Positions 15,904 to 23,710 of a stretch of 64,000 nt of DNA are shown here, one piece after another. Position numbers and translations under genes: made by a program. The notes beneath the pieces were generated by a model that saw only the letters and a program-made list of their open reading frames with translations, was not told the DNA's origin and did no database searches. Position 1 is the first letter of the stretch, and every line of letters begins with the position of its first letter. Source of the DNA: Rhodococcus sp. 06-235-1A. Its GTDB lineage: Bacteria > Actinomycetota > Actinomycetes > Mycobacteriales > Mycobacteriaceae. The stretch is taken from the NCBI RefSeq assembly GCF_002258785.1, contig NZ_NOYI01000027.1:310001-374000 (forward strand). The letters are read 5' to 3'.

Positions 15904-16718
15904 ACGAGTTCTACCTTGCCGGGATCGGTGCGAGTTTCCAGGAAGCCGCGGCCTCCGGGCCGCTCGTCCTGGCCCTCGGTGCCTGCGTCCTGGCCGGGCT
16001 CGTCTCCTTCGCATCGCCGTGCGTCGTGCCGCTGGTGCCGGGCTACCTGTCGTATCTCGCCGGAGTCGTCGGCGCCGACGCGCCTGCCGTCAGCGCCGAC
16101 GAAGCGGCGGTGAAGACGAAGGTGCGCAGCGGCCGGTTGCGCGTGGCCGGAGCGGCCGGACTGTTCGTCCTCGGATTCACCGTGGTGTTCGTTCTGGCAA
16201 CCGCGTCGGTGTTCGGGGCAATTTCGGTGCTGTCGATCAACCGTGAATTGCTCATGCGCATCGGCGGCGTGGTCACCATCGCCATGGGACTGGTGTTCGT
16301 CGGACTGATCCCAGCGCTGCAGCGCGATGTGCGCTTCGAGCCGAAGCAGATCGGCTCACTGGCCGGAGCGCCGCTGCTCGGCGGAGTGTTCGCGCTCGGG
16401 TGGACCCCGTGCCTCGGTCCCACGCTCGCAGGCGTCATCTCACTCGCCGCGGGCACCGACGGTGCGACGGCAGCGCGCGGCGTCACCCTCATCGTGGCCT
16501 ACTGCCTCGGCCTCGGCTTGCCGTTCGTGATCCTCGCGTTCGGTTCGGTCAGCGCTCTGCGAGGCGTCGGCTGGCTACGTACACATGCACGACAGATACA
16601 GGTGTTCGGCGGAATCATGTTGATAGCGGTAGGAATTGCACTGGTCACCGGTGCCTGGGATCAGTTCGTCGGTTGGGTACGCGACGCCTTCGTCTCCGAT
16701 GTGGTGTTGCCGATATGA
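15900..16718 (+). CDS. ccdA: cytochrome c biogenesis protein CcdA
   Basis: The 272-residue membrane protein of the DsbD/CcdA family has about six transmembrane helices and carries electrons from cytoplasmic thioredoxin to the exported thioredoxin-like protein. The two redox cysteines are in FASPCVVPLVPGYLSYL and in GWTPCLGPTLAG, each in the family's conserved Pro-Cys context. Four-base overlaps join it to the genes on both sides. With resB and ccsA it forms a complete System II set. Confidence 0.95.
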   Translation: MNEFYLAGIGASFQEAAASGPLVLALGACVLAGLVSFASPCVVPLVPGYLSYLAGVVGADAPAVSADEAAVKTKVRSGRLRVAGAAGLFVLGFTVVFVLATASVFGAISVLSINRELLMRIGGVVTIAMGLVFVGLIPALQRDVRFEPKQIGSLAGAPLLGGVFALGWTPCLGPTLAGVISLAAGTDGATAARGVTLIVAYCLGLGLPFVILAFGSVSALRGVGWLRTHARQIQVFGGIMLIAVGIALVTGAWDQFVGWVRDAFVSDVVLPI

Positions 16719-18334
16719 CCGCCGATACCGAAGAGCGGACAGAAGCGTCGCCGCCCCACAAGCAGTCCATGCTCGGCCGGGGGGTGGCGCTGGTCCGCAA
16801 CACCTGGCGCGGGCTCACCAGTATGCGGACCGCACTGGTGCTGCTGTTCCTGCTGGCGTTCGCCGCCGTGCCCGGTGCCCTGGTGCCGCAGCGCAGCCTC
16901 AACGCGGGCAAGGTCGATCAATACATCGCCGACCGGCCGACCCTCGGCCCGATCATGGACAAGTTCGAGCTGTTCGACGTGTTCGGCAGCTTCTGGTTCA
17001 CCGCGATCTACGCACTGTTGTTCGTCTCGTTGATCGGCTGCATCCTGCCGCGGTGCATCGAGCACGCAAAGCAGTTGCGTACCAAGCCTGTACGCGCTCC
17101 CCGTAATTTCTCGCGGCTGCCGCATCACAGTCGGTACGACGTCGACGGAACGCCGGAGGAGATCGCAGCACAGGTCCGTAGTCAGTTGCGCGGCTGGCGC
17201 GTCGCCCAGCGAACCGAGGACGGCGGAGCCGTGACGCTCTCGGCCGAGAAGGGCTACGTCCGTGAACTCGGCAACCTCGTGTTTCATCTCTCGCTCGTCG
17301 GACTTCTGGCCGCCATCGCCATGGGAAAGCTCCTCGGCTACGAGGGCAACCGCATCGTCATCGCCGACGACGGACCCGGATTCTGCACCTCGACGCCCGC
17401 GAACTACGACTCGTTCCGCGCAGGCAATCTCGTGGACGGTACCGACCTCGAGCCGCTGTGCGTGCGGGTCAAGGACTTCACGGCCGACTACCTCGACAAC
17501 GGCCAGGCCGAGATGTTCACCTCGAACATCGAGTACCAGGCCGGAGACGACCTGACGAACAACGTCTGGCGTGACGACCAGTTGCAGGTCAATCACCCGC
17601 TGCGTGTCGCAGGCGATCGTGTCTACCTGCAGGGCCACGGCTACGCACCCACGTTCACCGTGACGTTCCCGAACGGCGAAACCCGCACCGACACCATCCA
17701 GTGGCAGCCGACCGACGCAACGACATTCCTCTCCAGTGGCGTGCTGCGGGTCGACCCGCCCGGTGGCCTCTACCCCGACGCTCTGGAGCGCCGTAAGAAC
17801 CAAATTGCCATCGAAGGGCTGTTCGCTCCGACGGCGTCGTTCCACGGCAGCTTGCTGTCGTCGAGTTTCCCGGCCATGAACGACCCCGCCGTCGCCATCG
17901 ACATCTACAAGGGCGACACCGGACTCGACACCGGACTACCGCAGTCCATCTTCTCGCTGGATCAGGAGATGGTGGCCCAGGGCCGGCTCGTCAAACAGGA
18001 CCGCGTCAACCTCATGCCGGGAGAATCCGCGACACTGAGCGACGGAACCGTCGTCACGTTCGATGGGGCGAAAGAGTTCGTCAACCTCCAGGTTTCACAC
18101 GACCCGGCCCAGACCTGGGTGCTGGTGTTCGCGCTGACGATGATGGGCGGACTGCTCGTCTCACTGGTGATCAAGCGTCGCAGAATTTGGGTGCGACTCA
18201 CCACCGACGCGCAGGCACGACGTACTGTAGTAGACCTCGGCGGACTTGCACGCACCGATCAGGCGGGGTGGGGCGAAGAGTTCGACCGCCTGTGCACCCG
18301 CCTGCTCGGCGACACCTCGAAACAGGAGAACTGA
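16715..18334 (+). CDS. resB: cytochrome c biogenesis protein ResB
   Basis: The 539-residue membrane protein is one half of the System II heme lyase. Helices near residues 44-64 and 85-110, a third near 180-205 (NLVFHLSLVGLLAAIAMG) and a fourth near 470-490 surround a large exported domain. It should export heme and ligate it to CxxCH apocytochromes with CcsA. The ATG overlaps the ccdA stop (ATGA), and ccsA starts 3 nt after its stop. The basic C-terminal tail is cytoplasmic. Confidence 0.95.
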   Translation: MTADTEERTEASPPHKQSMLGRGVALVRNTWRGLTSMRTALVLLFLLAFAAVPGALVPQRSLNAGKVDQYIADRPTLGPIMDKFELFDVFGSFWFTAIYALLFVSLIGCILPRCIEHAKQLRTKPVRAPRNFSRLPHHSRYDVDGTPEEIAAQVRSQLRGWRVAQRTEDGGAVTLSAEKGYVRELGNLVFHLSLVGLLAAIAMGKLLGYEGNRIVIADDGPGFCTSTPANYDSFRAGNLVDGTDLEPLCVRVKDFTADYLDNGQAEMFTSNIEYQAGDDLTNNVWRDDQLQVNHPLRVAGDRVYLQGHGYAPTFTVTFPNGETRTDTIQWQPTDATTFLSSGVLRVDPPGGLYPDALERRKNQIAIEGLFAPTASFHGSLLSSSFPAMNDPAVAIDIYKGDTGLDTGLPQSIFSLDQEMVAQGRLVKQDRVNLMPGESATLSDGTVVTFDGAKEFVNLQVSHDPAQTWVLVFALTMMGGLLVSLVIKRRRIWVRLTTDAQARRTVVDLGGLARTDQAGWGEEFDRLCTRLLGDTSKQEN

Positions 18335-18337
18335 CCG

Positions 18338-19303
18338 ATGCCGATCAACGAGACCCTCTCGCAGTACAGCGACTGGTCGTTCGAATCAGCGTTCACCATC
18401 TACGTGCTCGCATTCGTCCTGCTCATCGCGCAGTACGCCTCCGCCAAGGCCACGGCTGCTCAGGCCAAGGAACTCGTCGGTGCCGGAGCGCCGGTGGTCG
18501 AAACCCGGCCGGGACGCGTCACCGAGGCACCCAAGCGCCCGCTCTCCGAGCGCCTCGCGGGCATGGGCTTCGCGTTGCTCGTGCCCGCCCTGGCACTGCA
18601 CATCGCGTCGGTCGTGCTGCGTGGTTTCGCCACCCATCGATTCCCGCTCGGCAACATGTACGAGTTCGTCACCATGGCCACCGCGGCTGCCGCGGTGACC
18701 TCCGTGGTTGTTCTGCGCAAGAAGGCCATGCGTCCGATGCTGGTGTTCGTCCTCGCACCGATCATCGTGCTGATGTTCTTCGCCGCCACCAAGCTCTACG
18801 CCGACGCCGCCCCGGTCGTCCCCGCGCTGCGCTCGTACTGGCTGCCCATTCACGTCACCATCGTCAGCGTCGGCAGCGGCATTCTGCTGGTCTCCGGCGT
18901 TGCTTCCCTGCTGTTCCTGCTGCGCATCAAGCAGCCACTGGGAGAGGAAAGCGTCGGTTTCTGGGGCAAGTTCGCTTCCAAACTGCCCGATGCCCAAGCT
19001 CTCGACCGACTTGCATACAAGACGACCATCGTCGCGTTCCCGCTCTTCGGAGCAGGCGTCATCCTGGGCGCGATCTGGGCCGAGGCCGCGTGGGGCCGCT
19101 TCTGGGGCTGGGATCCCAAGGAGACGATGTCGTTCATCACCTGGATCATCTACGCCGCCTACCTGCACGCCCGCGCCACCTCCGGCTGGCGCAACACGCG
19201 CGCTGCGTGGATCAACGTCGCCGGATTCACCGCCATGCTGTTCAACCTCTTCATCATCAACATGGTGGTCTCGGGACTGCACAGCTATGCGGGCCTGAAC
19301 TAG
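18338..19303 (+). CDS. ccsA: cytochrome c biogenesis protein CcsA (heme handling; called CcsB in some systems)
   Basis: The 321-residue, roughly eight-helix protein contains the tryptophan-rich heme-handling motif WGRFWGWDPKE and conserved histidines in ALHIASV, PIHVTIV and YLHARATS. It presents heme outside the membrane and acts with ResB. It is the last gene of the hemL-to-ccs run. A 12-bp stem hairpin follows before the MinD-like gene. Naming differs between organisms; I use ccsA for the WWD-motif subunit. Confidence 0.95.
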   Translation: MPINETLSQYSDWSFESAFTIYVLAFVLLIAQYASAKATAAQAKELVGAGAPVVETRPGRVTEAPKRPLSERLAGMGFALLVPALALHIASVVLRGFATHRFPLGNMYEFVTMATAAAAVTSVVVLRKKAMRPMLVFVLAPIIVLMFFAATKLYADAAPVVPALRSYWLPIHVTIVSVGSGILLVSGVASLLFLLRIKQPLGEESVGFWGKFASKLPDAQALDRLAYKTTIVAFPLFGAGVILGAIWAEAAWGRFWGWDPKETMSFITWIIYAAYLHARATSGWRNTRAAWINVAGFTAMLFNLFIINMVVSGLHSYAGLN

Positions 19304-19341
19304 AACTCGACCGCTGCGCAGGCCGCTCAGCTGGTAGCGTC

Positions 19342-19379
19342 CGATCCGGCTCGATGGGGGAGACATCCGAGCCGGATCG
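19342..19379 (+). terminator. hairpin between ccsA and the MinD-like gene
   Basis: CGATCCGGCTCG at 19342-19353 and its exact reverse complement at 19368-19379 enclose a 14-nt loop. There is no U tract, which is common for actinobacterial terminators. It could end the ccs operon or act as a leader structure for the next gene, which begins 34 nt downstream behind a strong GGGGGG ribosome-binding region. Confidence 0.5.
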
Positions 19380-19413
19380 AAGGATGTAGGACGCGAACTG
19401 GGGGGAATCGGTC

Positions 19414-21180
19414 ATGGCCGATCGGCACGAGAACAATTGGCAACCCGTCCGGCCCTTGGACGAGGATGTGCCGGATGACCCCGTGCCGAATGACCCCGTG
19501 CCGAGTGACCACGTGCCGGAGCCGTCGGTGCTGCCGGCCTCGCCATCCGACGCGGCTGCCGAGATCGTCGAGACCGACGTGGAGCCCGCGGTTCAGCGTG
19601 AGCCCTTCCGCTCGACTCCGATCACGATGCCGCCCGAGAGCATCGACAACCCGCCGATAGCACCACCCGAGGTGACGCGAAGTCCAGCGGTTCCGAGTCC
19701 GGCCTCGGGCGCGCCGAAGACGGTCCCTGGGGCGACGACGGTCGAGAGGGGCGAAAGGCCCGCGGAGTCGGCTCCTGATGAGGTCGCAGAGACGTCAGCC
19801 GAGACTGCTGCGGCACCGACCACGCCCGTGAAGCCCACGGAACCGTCGAACACTCCTGTCGATTCCGGTGCCCCTGCGGACCCTCTGCCTTCCGAGCCCG
19901 AGCCCGAGCCTGTCCGGAACCCGCCGGTGATACCGGGACCGCCGCCTCAGCCCTGGATGCCGCAGAACCAGTTGATGCGACAGGATCTTGGTGGGCCGCA
20001 GAATCTTGGTGGGCCGCAGAATTATGGTGGGCCGCAAGGCCAGATGGTTCCACAGGGTGCTTGGAATCCACAGACCCAGTGGGCACCGCAGCCCGGTCCG
20101 TGGCCTCAACCGCCGAATCGAGTGGCACCGCAACAGGGCCGACCCTGGCAACCGGGCCCAGCCGACGCGCAGGTGGTCGGGTTGCAGATGCCGGTGGTCG
20201 CTCCGGGTCCGTCGGGTGCTCGGACCAGTCAGCAGCCGGTCTCCTCACGCGATCTCGGTAGCTCCTTGATCGTTCGGTCATCAAATGTTCCGCCGGTGGC
20301 AGGCTGGCGCAGGGCGCTGTATCTGATGTCCGGCGGTCGTATCGACGTGGGTAACAGTGCTGCCCAACAGCGACGTCTCGAGCTGACCGCACAAGTGGGT
20401 AGGAATCTTGTGGGCTGCTATCGCGTCGCGGTGCTCTCGCTGAAGGGTGGAGTCGGCAAAACGACGACGACGGCGACGCTGGGCTCGACGTTCGCCGACA
20501 TTCGAGGTGATCGGGTGATCGCGATCGACGCGAACCCCGATCGAGGAACGTTGGGGCAGAAGGTTCCTTCCGAGACGGCGGCGACCGTCCGAAATCTGTT
20601 GCGCGACATGGATTCGCTCGACCGGTACAGCGACGTCCGGGCCTATACGTCGCAGAACGTCCACCGGCTCGAGGTGTTGGCGTCCGACTCTGATCCCGCA
20701 GCGTCGGAAGCGTTCAGCGGCGAGGACTACGACCGTGCAGTCGACTTGTTGGAGAAGTTCTACAGCATCGTCATCACGGACTGCGGCACCGGTTTGATGC
20801 ATTCGGCCATGGAGAGCATTCTCGAAGGCACGGACACCTTGGTGGTCGTCAGCTCAGGGTCGGTGGACGGCGCACGGAGCGCGTCGGCAACCCTCGACTG
20901 GCTCGATGCGCACGGCTATCGGGAGCTGGTGTCGACGTCGGTCGCCGTGGTCAATGGGGTGAGACCCAGGGCAGGGAAAGTCGATCTGCAGAAGGTCGTC
21001 GAACATTTCGAACAACGATGCGCGCACGTCCGGACCATCCCTTTCGACCCGCATCTCGAGGAGGGGGCCGAAATCGAGTTGGATCGCCTTCGTGGACGCA
21101 CGCGAAAGGCACTGTTGGAAGTGGCGGCGGCGGTCGCGGCCGGGTTCCCGGACTCGCCTAGTGCTTCACACCACCACTGA
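19414..21180 (+). CDS. MinD/ParA-like ATPase with long proline-rich N-terminus
   Basis: The 588-residue protein joins about 330 residues of acidic, proline-rich, probably disordered sequence to a MinD/ParA-type ATPase. The deviant Walker A, LKGGVGKTTTTATL, lies near residue 350; IAIDANPDRGTLG and IVITDCGTGL follow. The architecture recalls EspI-type ATPases linked to type VII secretion, but no esx genes are here. From memory, mycobacteria have a related gene (Rv0530) in the same position after ccsA. Repeats in the N-terminus (VPxDP and LGGPQN units) suggest rapid length change. Likely role: positioning or regulating a membrane or secretion complex. Confidence 0.8.
   Translation: MADRHENNWQPVRPLDEDVPDDPVPNDPVPSDHVPEPSVLPASPSDAAAEIVETDVEPAVQREPFRSTPITMPPESIDNPPIAPPEVTRSPAVPSPASGAPKTVPGATTVERGERPAESAPDEVAETSAETAAAPTTPVKPTEPSNTPVDSGAPADPLPSEPEPEPVRNPPVIPGPPPQPWMPQNQLMRQDLGGPQNLGGPQNYGGPQGQMVPQGAWNPQTQWAPQPGPWPQPPNRVAPQQGRPWQPGPADAQVVGLQMPVVAPGPSGARTSQQPVSSRDLGSSLIVRSSNVPPVAGWRRALYLMSGGRIDVGNSAAQQRRLELTAQVGRNLVGCYRVAVLSLKGGVGKTTTTATLGSTFADIRGDRVIAIDANPDRGTLGQKVPSETAATVRNLLRDMDSLDRYSDVRAYTSQNVHRLEVLASDSDPAASEAFSGEDYDRAVDLLEKFYSIVITDCGTGLMHSAMESILEGTDTLVVVSSGSVDGARSASATLDWLDAHGYRELVSTSVAVVNGVRPRAGKVDLQKVVEHFEQRCAHVRTIPFDPHLEEGAEIELDRLRGRTRKALLEVAAAVAAGFPDSPSASHHH
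19468..19517 (+). repeat. 15-bp in-frame tandem repeat (VPxDP units)
   Basis: Units begin at 19468, 19483 and 19498, each starting GTGCCG and containing TGACC, and encode VPDDP, VPNDP and VPSDH near the N-terminus of the MinD-like protein. A fourth partial unit starts at 19513. Confidence 0.85.
19986..20039 (+). repeat. 18-bp in-frame tandem repeat (GGPQN units)
   Basis: Two identical units (19986-20003 and 20004-20021, TCTTGGTGGGCCGCAGAA) are followed by a variant (20022-20039). They encode LGGPQN-type blocks in the disordered part of the MinD-like ATPase. Confidence 0.88.
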
Positions 21181-21193
21181 AAAACGACGAACC

Positions 21194-21391
21194 TCACTCG
21201 GTGGGTTCGGTGCCGGCCCCGGTTCCGTCTTTTCCGCCGCGGCGAGCCTCACGGTTTATTCGCCACAGAAAATCAGGATCGTCATCGGGTCCGACAGTGC
21301 GGGTGGGCGCAGCTCCAGTGCTGGGTCCGAAGGCCTTCCAGAACAACACAACCACTGCAACCAAACCGATCAACGCCAGTAGATAAATCAC
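21194..21391 (-). CDS. small single-pass membrane protein
   Basis: The 65-residue product has one N-terminal transmembrane helix (VIYLLALIGLVAVVVLFWKAF) and a polar tail with a DPDFLWRINRE segment. The GTG start is decided by an excellent ribosome-binding site (AGGAGG, 6 nt upstream on the minus strand). It converges with the MinD-like gene with 13 nt between them and lies downstream of bldC on the same strand. Family not recognised. Confidence 0.7.
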   Translation of the reverse strand: MIYLLALIGLVAVVVLFWKAFGPSTGAAPTRTVGPDDDPDFLWRINREARRGGKDGTGAGTEPTE

Positions 21392-21526
21392 GACGCACCT
21401 CCTACTACGAGGGTAGCCGTCATGCAACACCCTCCGCACCCGTCGAGCGTCGAAGATTCCTGAGAAAGTTCGATGAGTTCGTGCGAGTGCGGAGGCCACG
21501 GGTAACCCGTAATTCCGACCGTCGAA

Positions 21527-21742
21527 TCAGTGGTGTGAGCCGGCTTCCGTCGTCAGAGAGGTCAGCAGCTGCATGACCTCGGTCTCGCGGAATCGACGGT
21601 GGCCGCCGGGGGTGCGGAGCGATCCGAGGCGGCCGGCGTGGGCCCAGCGAGTCACGGTCTTGGGGTCGACGTGAAAAAGCGCTGCGACCTGACCCGGCGT
21701 GAGCAGTGAGTCCTGAGCCTTGTGAAATGTTGGTGCGCTCAT
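21527..21742 (-). CDS. bldC: BldC-family MerR-like transcriptional regulator
   Basis: The 71-residue single-domain DNA-binding protein has the MerR-type winged helix LLTPGQVAALFHVDPKTV followed by TRWAHAGRLGSLRTPGGHRRF. This closely matches BldC, which binds direct repeats cooperatively and controls development in Streptomyces; in non-sporulating actinomycetes the role is less clear. The ATG (MSAPTF) has GTAGGAGG upstream. It is transcribed away from the DUF4229 gene with a 198-nt shared upstream region. Confidence 0.9.
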   Translation of the reverse strand: MSAPTFHKAQDSLLTPGQVAALFHVDPKTVTRWAHAGRLGSLRTPGGHRRFRETEVMQLLTSLTTEAGSHH

Positions 21743-21940
21743 CTGTCGTGTCCTCCTACGGTGCGGTTCGGCGCATTTGCGTCGAACCGGAGATATCGGT
21801 CTGCTGCGTTCGAAGCCCATGGTTGCACTCGAACCCCTAGGTACTCGACTGATACAAGGTTGGTAAAGGGGAGGTAATGGACAAATCGGTCACTCGGGGT
21901 GTGGGCCGGAACGGCCGCCGAGCCCGGTAACCTGGGGCCT

Positions 21941-22294
21941 GTGAGTGAAGCGACGAACGCCGACAACAGCGAACCGACCAGCGGAAATGCCGCGAAAGGT
22001 AGGTCGGCGAAGAAGTCTCTCGCGGTGAACCTGGGTATCTACACGTTCGCGCGACTGGCACTCGTGATCGTGATCGCGGCGGTCATCTTCGGCTCCGGTT
22101 TAACGTTCGGCGTGAAGGTTCCGGTACTCGTGGCCGCGATTTTCGCGGTGCTGATCTCGCTACCGCTATCGCTGCTTCTGTTCAAGCAGATGCGCATCCG
22201 CGTGAACGAATCCATCGCTGCAGTCGACGAGGACAGGCGCACCGCTCGCGCGGATCTGCAGTCGAAGCTGCGCGGTGAAGACGGCAAGAAATGA
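21941..22294 (+). CDS. DUF4229 membrane protein
   Basis: The 117-residue protein has a polar N-terminus (about 28 residues), two transmembrane helices (about 36-58 and 62-85, with the [18 protein letters not shown] stretch typical of DUF4229) and a charged helical tail. The GTG is supported by a TANNNT hexamer (TAACCT) exactly 7 nt upstream, as for a leaderless transcript. It overlaps the desulfhydrase gene by 4 nt (ATGA). A DUF4229 gene occupies the matching place in mycobacteria, as I recall. Confidence 0.85.
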   Translation: MSEATNADNSEPTSGNAAKGRSAKKSLAVNLGIYTFARLALVIVIAAVIFGSGLTFGVKVPVLVAAIFAVLISLPLSLLLFKQMRIRVNESIAAVDEDRRTARADLQSKLRGEDGKK

Positions 22295-23373
22295 CCGCCA
22301 CGGTCGACCACTCGGGCTCGCGGGTATGGGTCGACAATGCCGTCAGGCTGATCGAGGCCGATTCCCAACGCAGTGCCGACACGCACCTGTTGCGATACCC
22401 CCTCCCCGCGGCGTGGGGAATTGCGCTGTATCTCAAAGACGAGTCCACTCACATAACCGGCAGCTTGAAGCATCGGCTGGCTCGGTCGTTGTTCTTGTAC
22501 GCGATCTGCAACGGATGGGTCACCGAGCGAACGACGGTGATCGAGGCCTCTTCGGGCTCCACTGCTGTCAGTGAGGCATATTTTGCCGGGCTCCTCGGTC
22601 TCGAATTCGTCGCAGTGATGCCGCGGAGCACGAGTCAGGCCAAGGTCGAACTCATCGAGTCCCATGGCGGGAGGTGTCACTTCGTCGATCATCCCGGCGA
22701 GATGTACACCGAAGCGCATCGGCTGGCGGCCGAGCCCGACTCGCACTACATGGACCAGTTCACGCACGCGGAACGAGCCACGGACTGGCGCGGAAACAAC
22801 AACATCGCCGAGTCGATCTTCGACCAACTTCGGCTGGAAGAAGCTCCCATTCCCGACTGGGTGGTCGTGGGTGCCGGGACCGGTGGAACAAGCGCCACCA
22901 TCGGCCGGTATATCCGATACCGCAGGCATGCAACGAAGTTGGCGGTAGTCGACCCCGAGAACTCGGCATTCATCGGCGGCTACGAGACCGGCGATGCCGG
23001 ATTCGAGACCGGCTTGTCCTCCCGCATCGAAGGCATCGGCCGACCGCGCGTCGAACCGTCGTTCGTCGGCCAGGTGATCGACCGGATGATCGCAGTTCCC
23101 GACGCCGCGTCGGTTGCCGCCGCGAGATTCACCTCGATGGCGCTCGGAAAGCGGGTGGGCGGATCGACCGGCACCAACATCTGGGGTGCCTTCGGGCTCA
23201 TCGCAGAAATGATCGCTGCAGGCCGCACCGGGAGCGTGGTGACGTTGCTGTGCGACGGTGGAGATCGGTACGCGCAGACCTACTTCGACGACGCCTGGGT
23301 GGCGAACCAGGGTATGGATCTCGACGAACCGACCGCCGTCCTCGAACGGTTCGTTCGTACCGGCGTGTTCTGA
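22291..23373 (+). CDS. cds1: Cds1-type PLP-dependent cysteine desulfhydrase
   Basis: The 360-residue fold-type II PLP enzyme is similar to cysteine synthases. The Schiff-base lysine is probably K60 in [24 protein letters not shown] and [16 protein letters not shown] provide phosphate binding. The overall pattern fits mycobacterial Cds1, which releases H2S, pyruvate and ammonia from cysteine and affects respiration and redox balance. A serine/cysteine synthase activity cannot be excluded. Its start overlaps the DUF4229 stop (ATGA), which is an odd pairing of a membrane protein with a sulfur enzyme. Confidence 0.8.
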   Translation: MTATVDHSGSRVWVDNAVRLIEADSQRSADTHLLRYPLPAAWGIALYLKDESTHITGSLKHRLARSLFLYAICNGWVTERTTVIEASSGSTAVSEAYFAGLLGLEFVAVMPRSTSQAKVELIESHGGRCHFVDHPGEMYTEAHRLAAEPDSHYMDQFTHAERATDWRGNNNIAESIFDQLRLEEAPIPDWVVVGAGTGGTSATIGRYIRYRRHATKLAVVDPENSAFIGGYETGDAGFETGLSSRIEGIGRPRVEPSFVGQVIDRMIAVPDAASVAAARFTSMALGKRVGGSTGTNIWGAFGLIAEMIAAGRTGSVVTLLCDGGDRYAQTYFDDAWVANQGMDLDEPTAVLERFVRTGVF

Positions 23374-23393
23374 GTCGGCCTATCTGCGTCGAC

Positions 23394-23705
23394 CTATTTG
23401 CTCAGTACCAACGACGCCGCCGCAGTCGCGGCGGCCACCGTGGTGACAGCAGGCCACGCACCGATCTTCTTCGCAAGCGGGTGCGACGCACCGAACGCGA
23501 CGAGGTAGGTCCCGAGCAGCGCGCCGGCCCGAGCCGACCCCGAGGTCTTCCGCCACTGCGCTGTGCACGCCACCCCGACGGTTGCAAGTACGGCTCCGCC
23601 GAGTTGGCGATTGTGCGACTGCCGGGCCACGGCGAAGCCGCCGAGCAAGCCGCCGGCAGCGAGTGCGGACGTGGCGATCGAGCGTCGAGCATCGTGGTCG
23701 GTCAT
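23394..23705 (-). CDS. hypothetical membrane protein
   Basis: The 103-residue alanine-rich protein has about three short hydrophobic segments (residues 12-32, 37-51 and 85-102). Start taken at MTDHDARRS, which lies 5 nt after the pepN stop on the minus strand, so it is probably cotranscribed with pepN. No family was recognised. Confidence 0.65.
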   Translation of the reverse strand: MTDHDARRSIATSALAAGGLLGGFAVARQSHNRQLGGAVLATVGVACTAQWRKTSGSARAGALLGTYLVAFGASHPLAKKIGAWPAVTTVAAATAAASLVLSK

Positions 23706-23710
23706 ATCCG

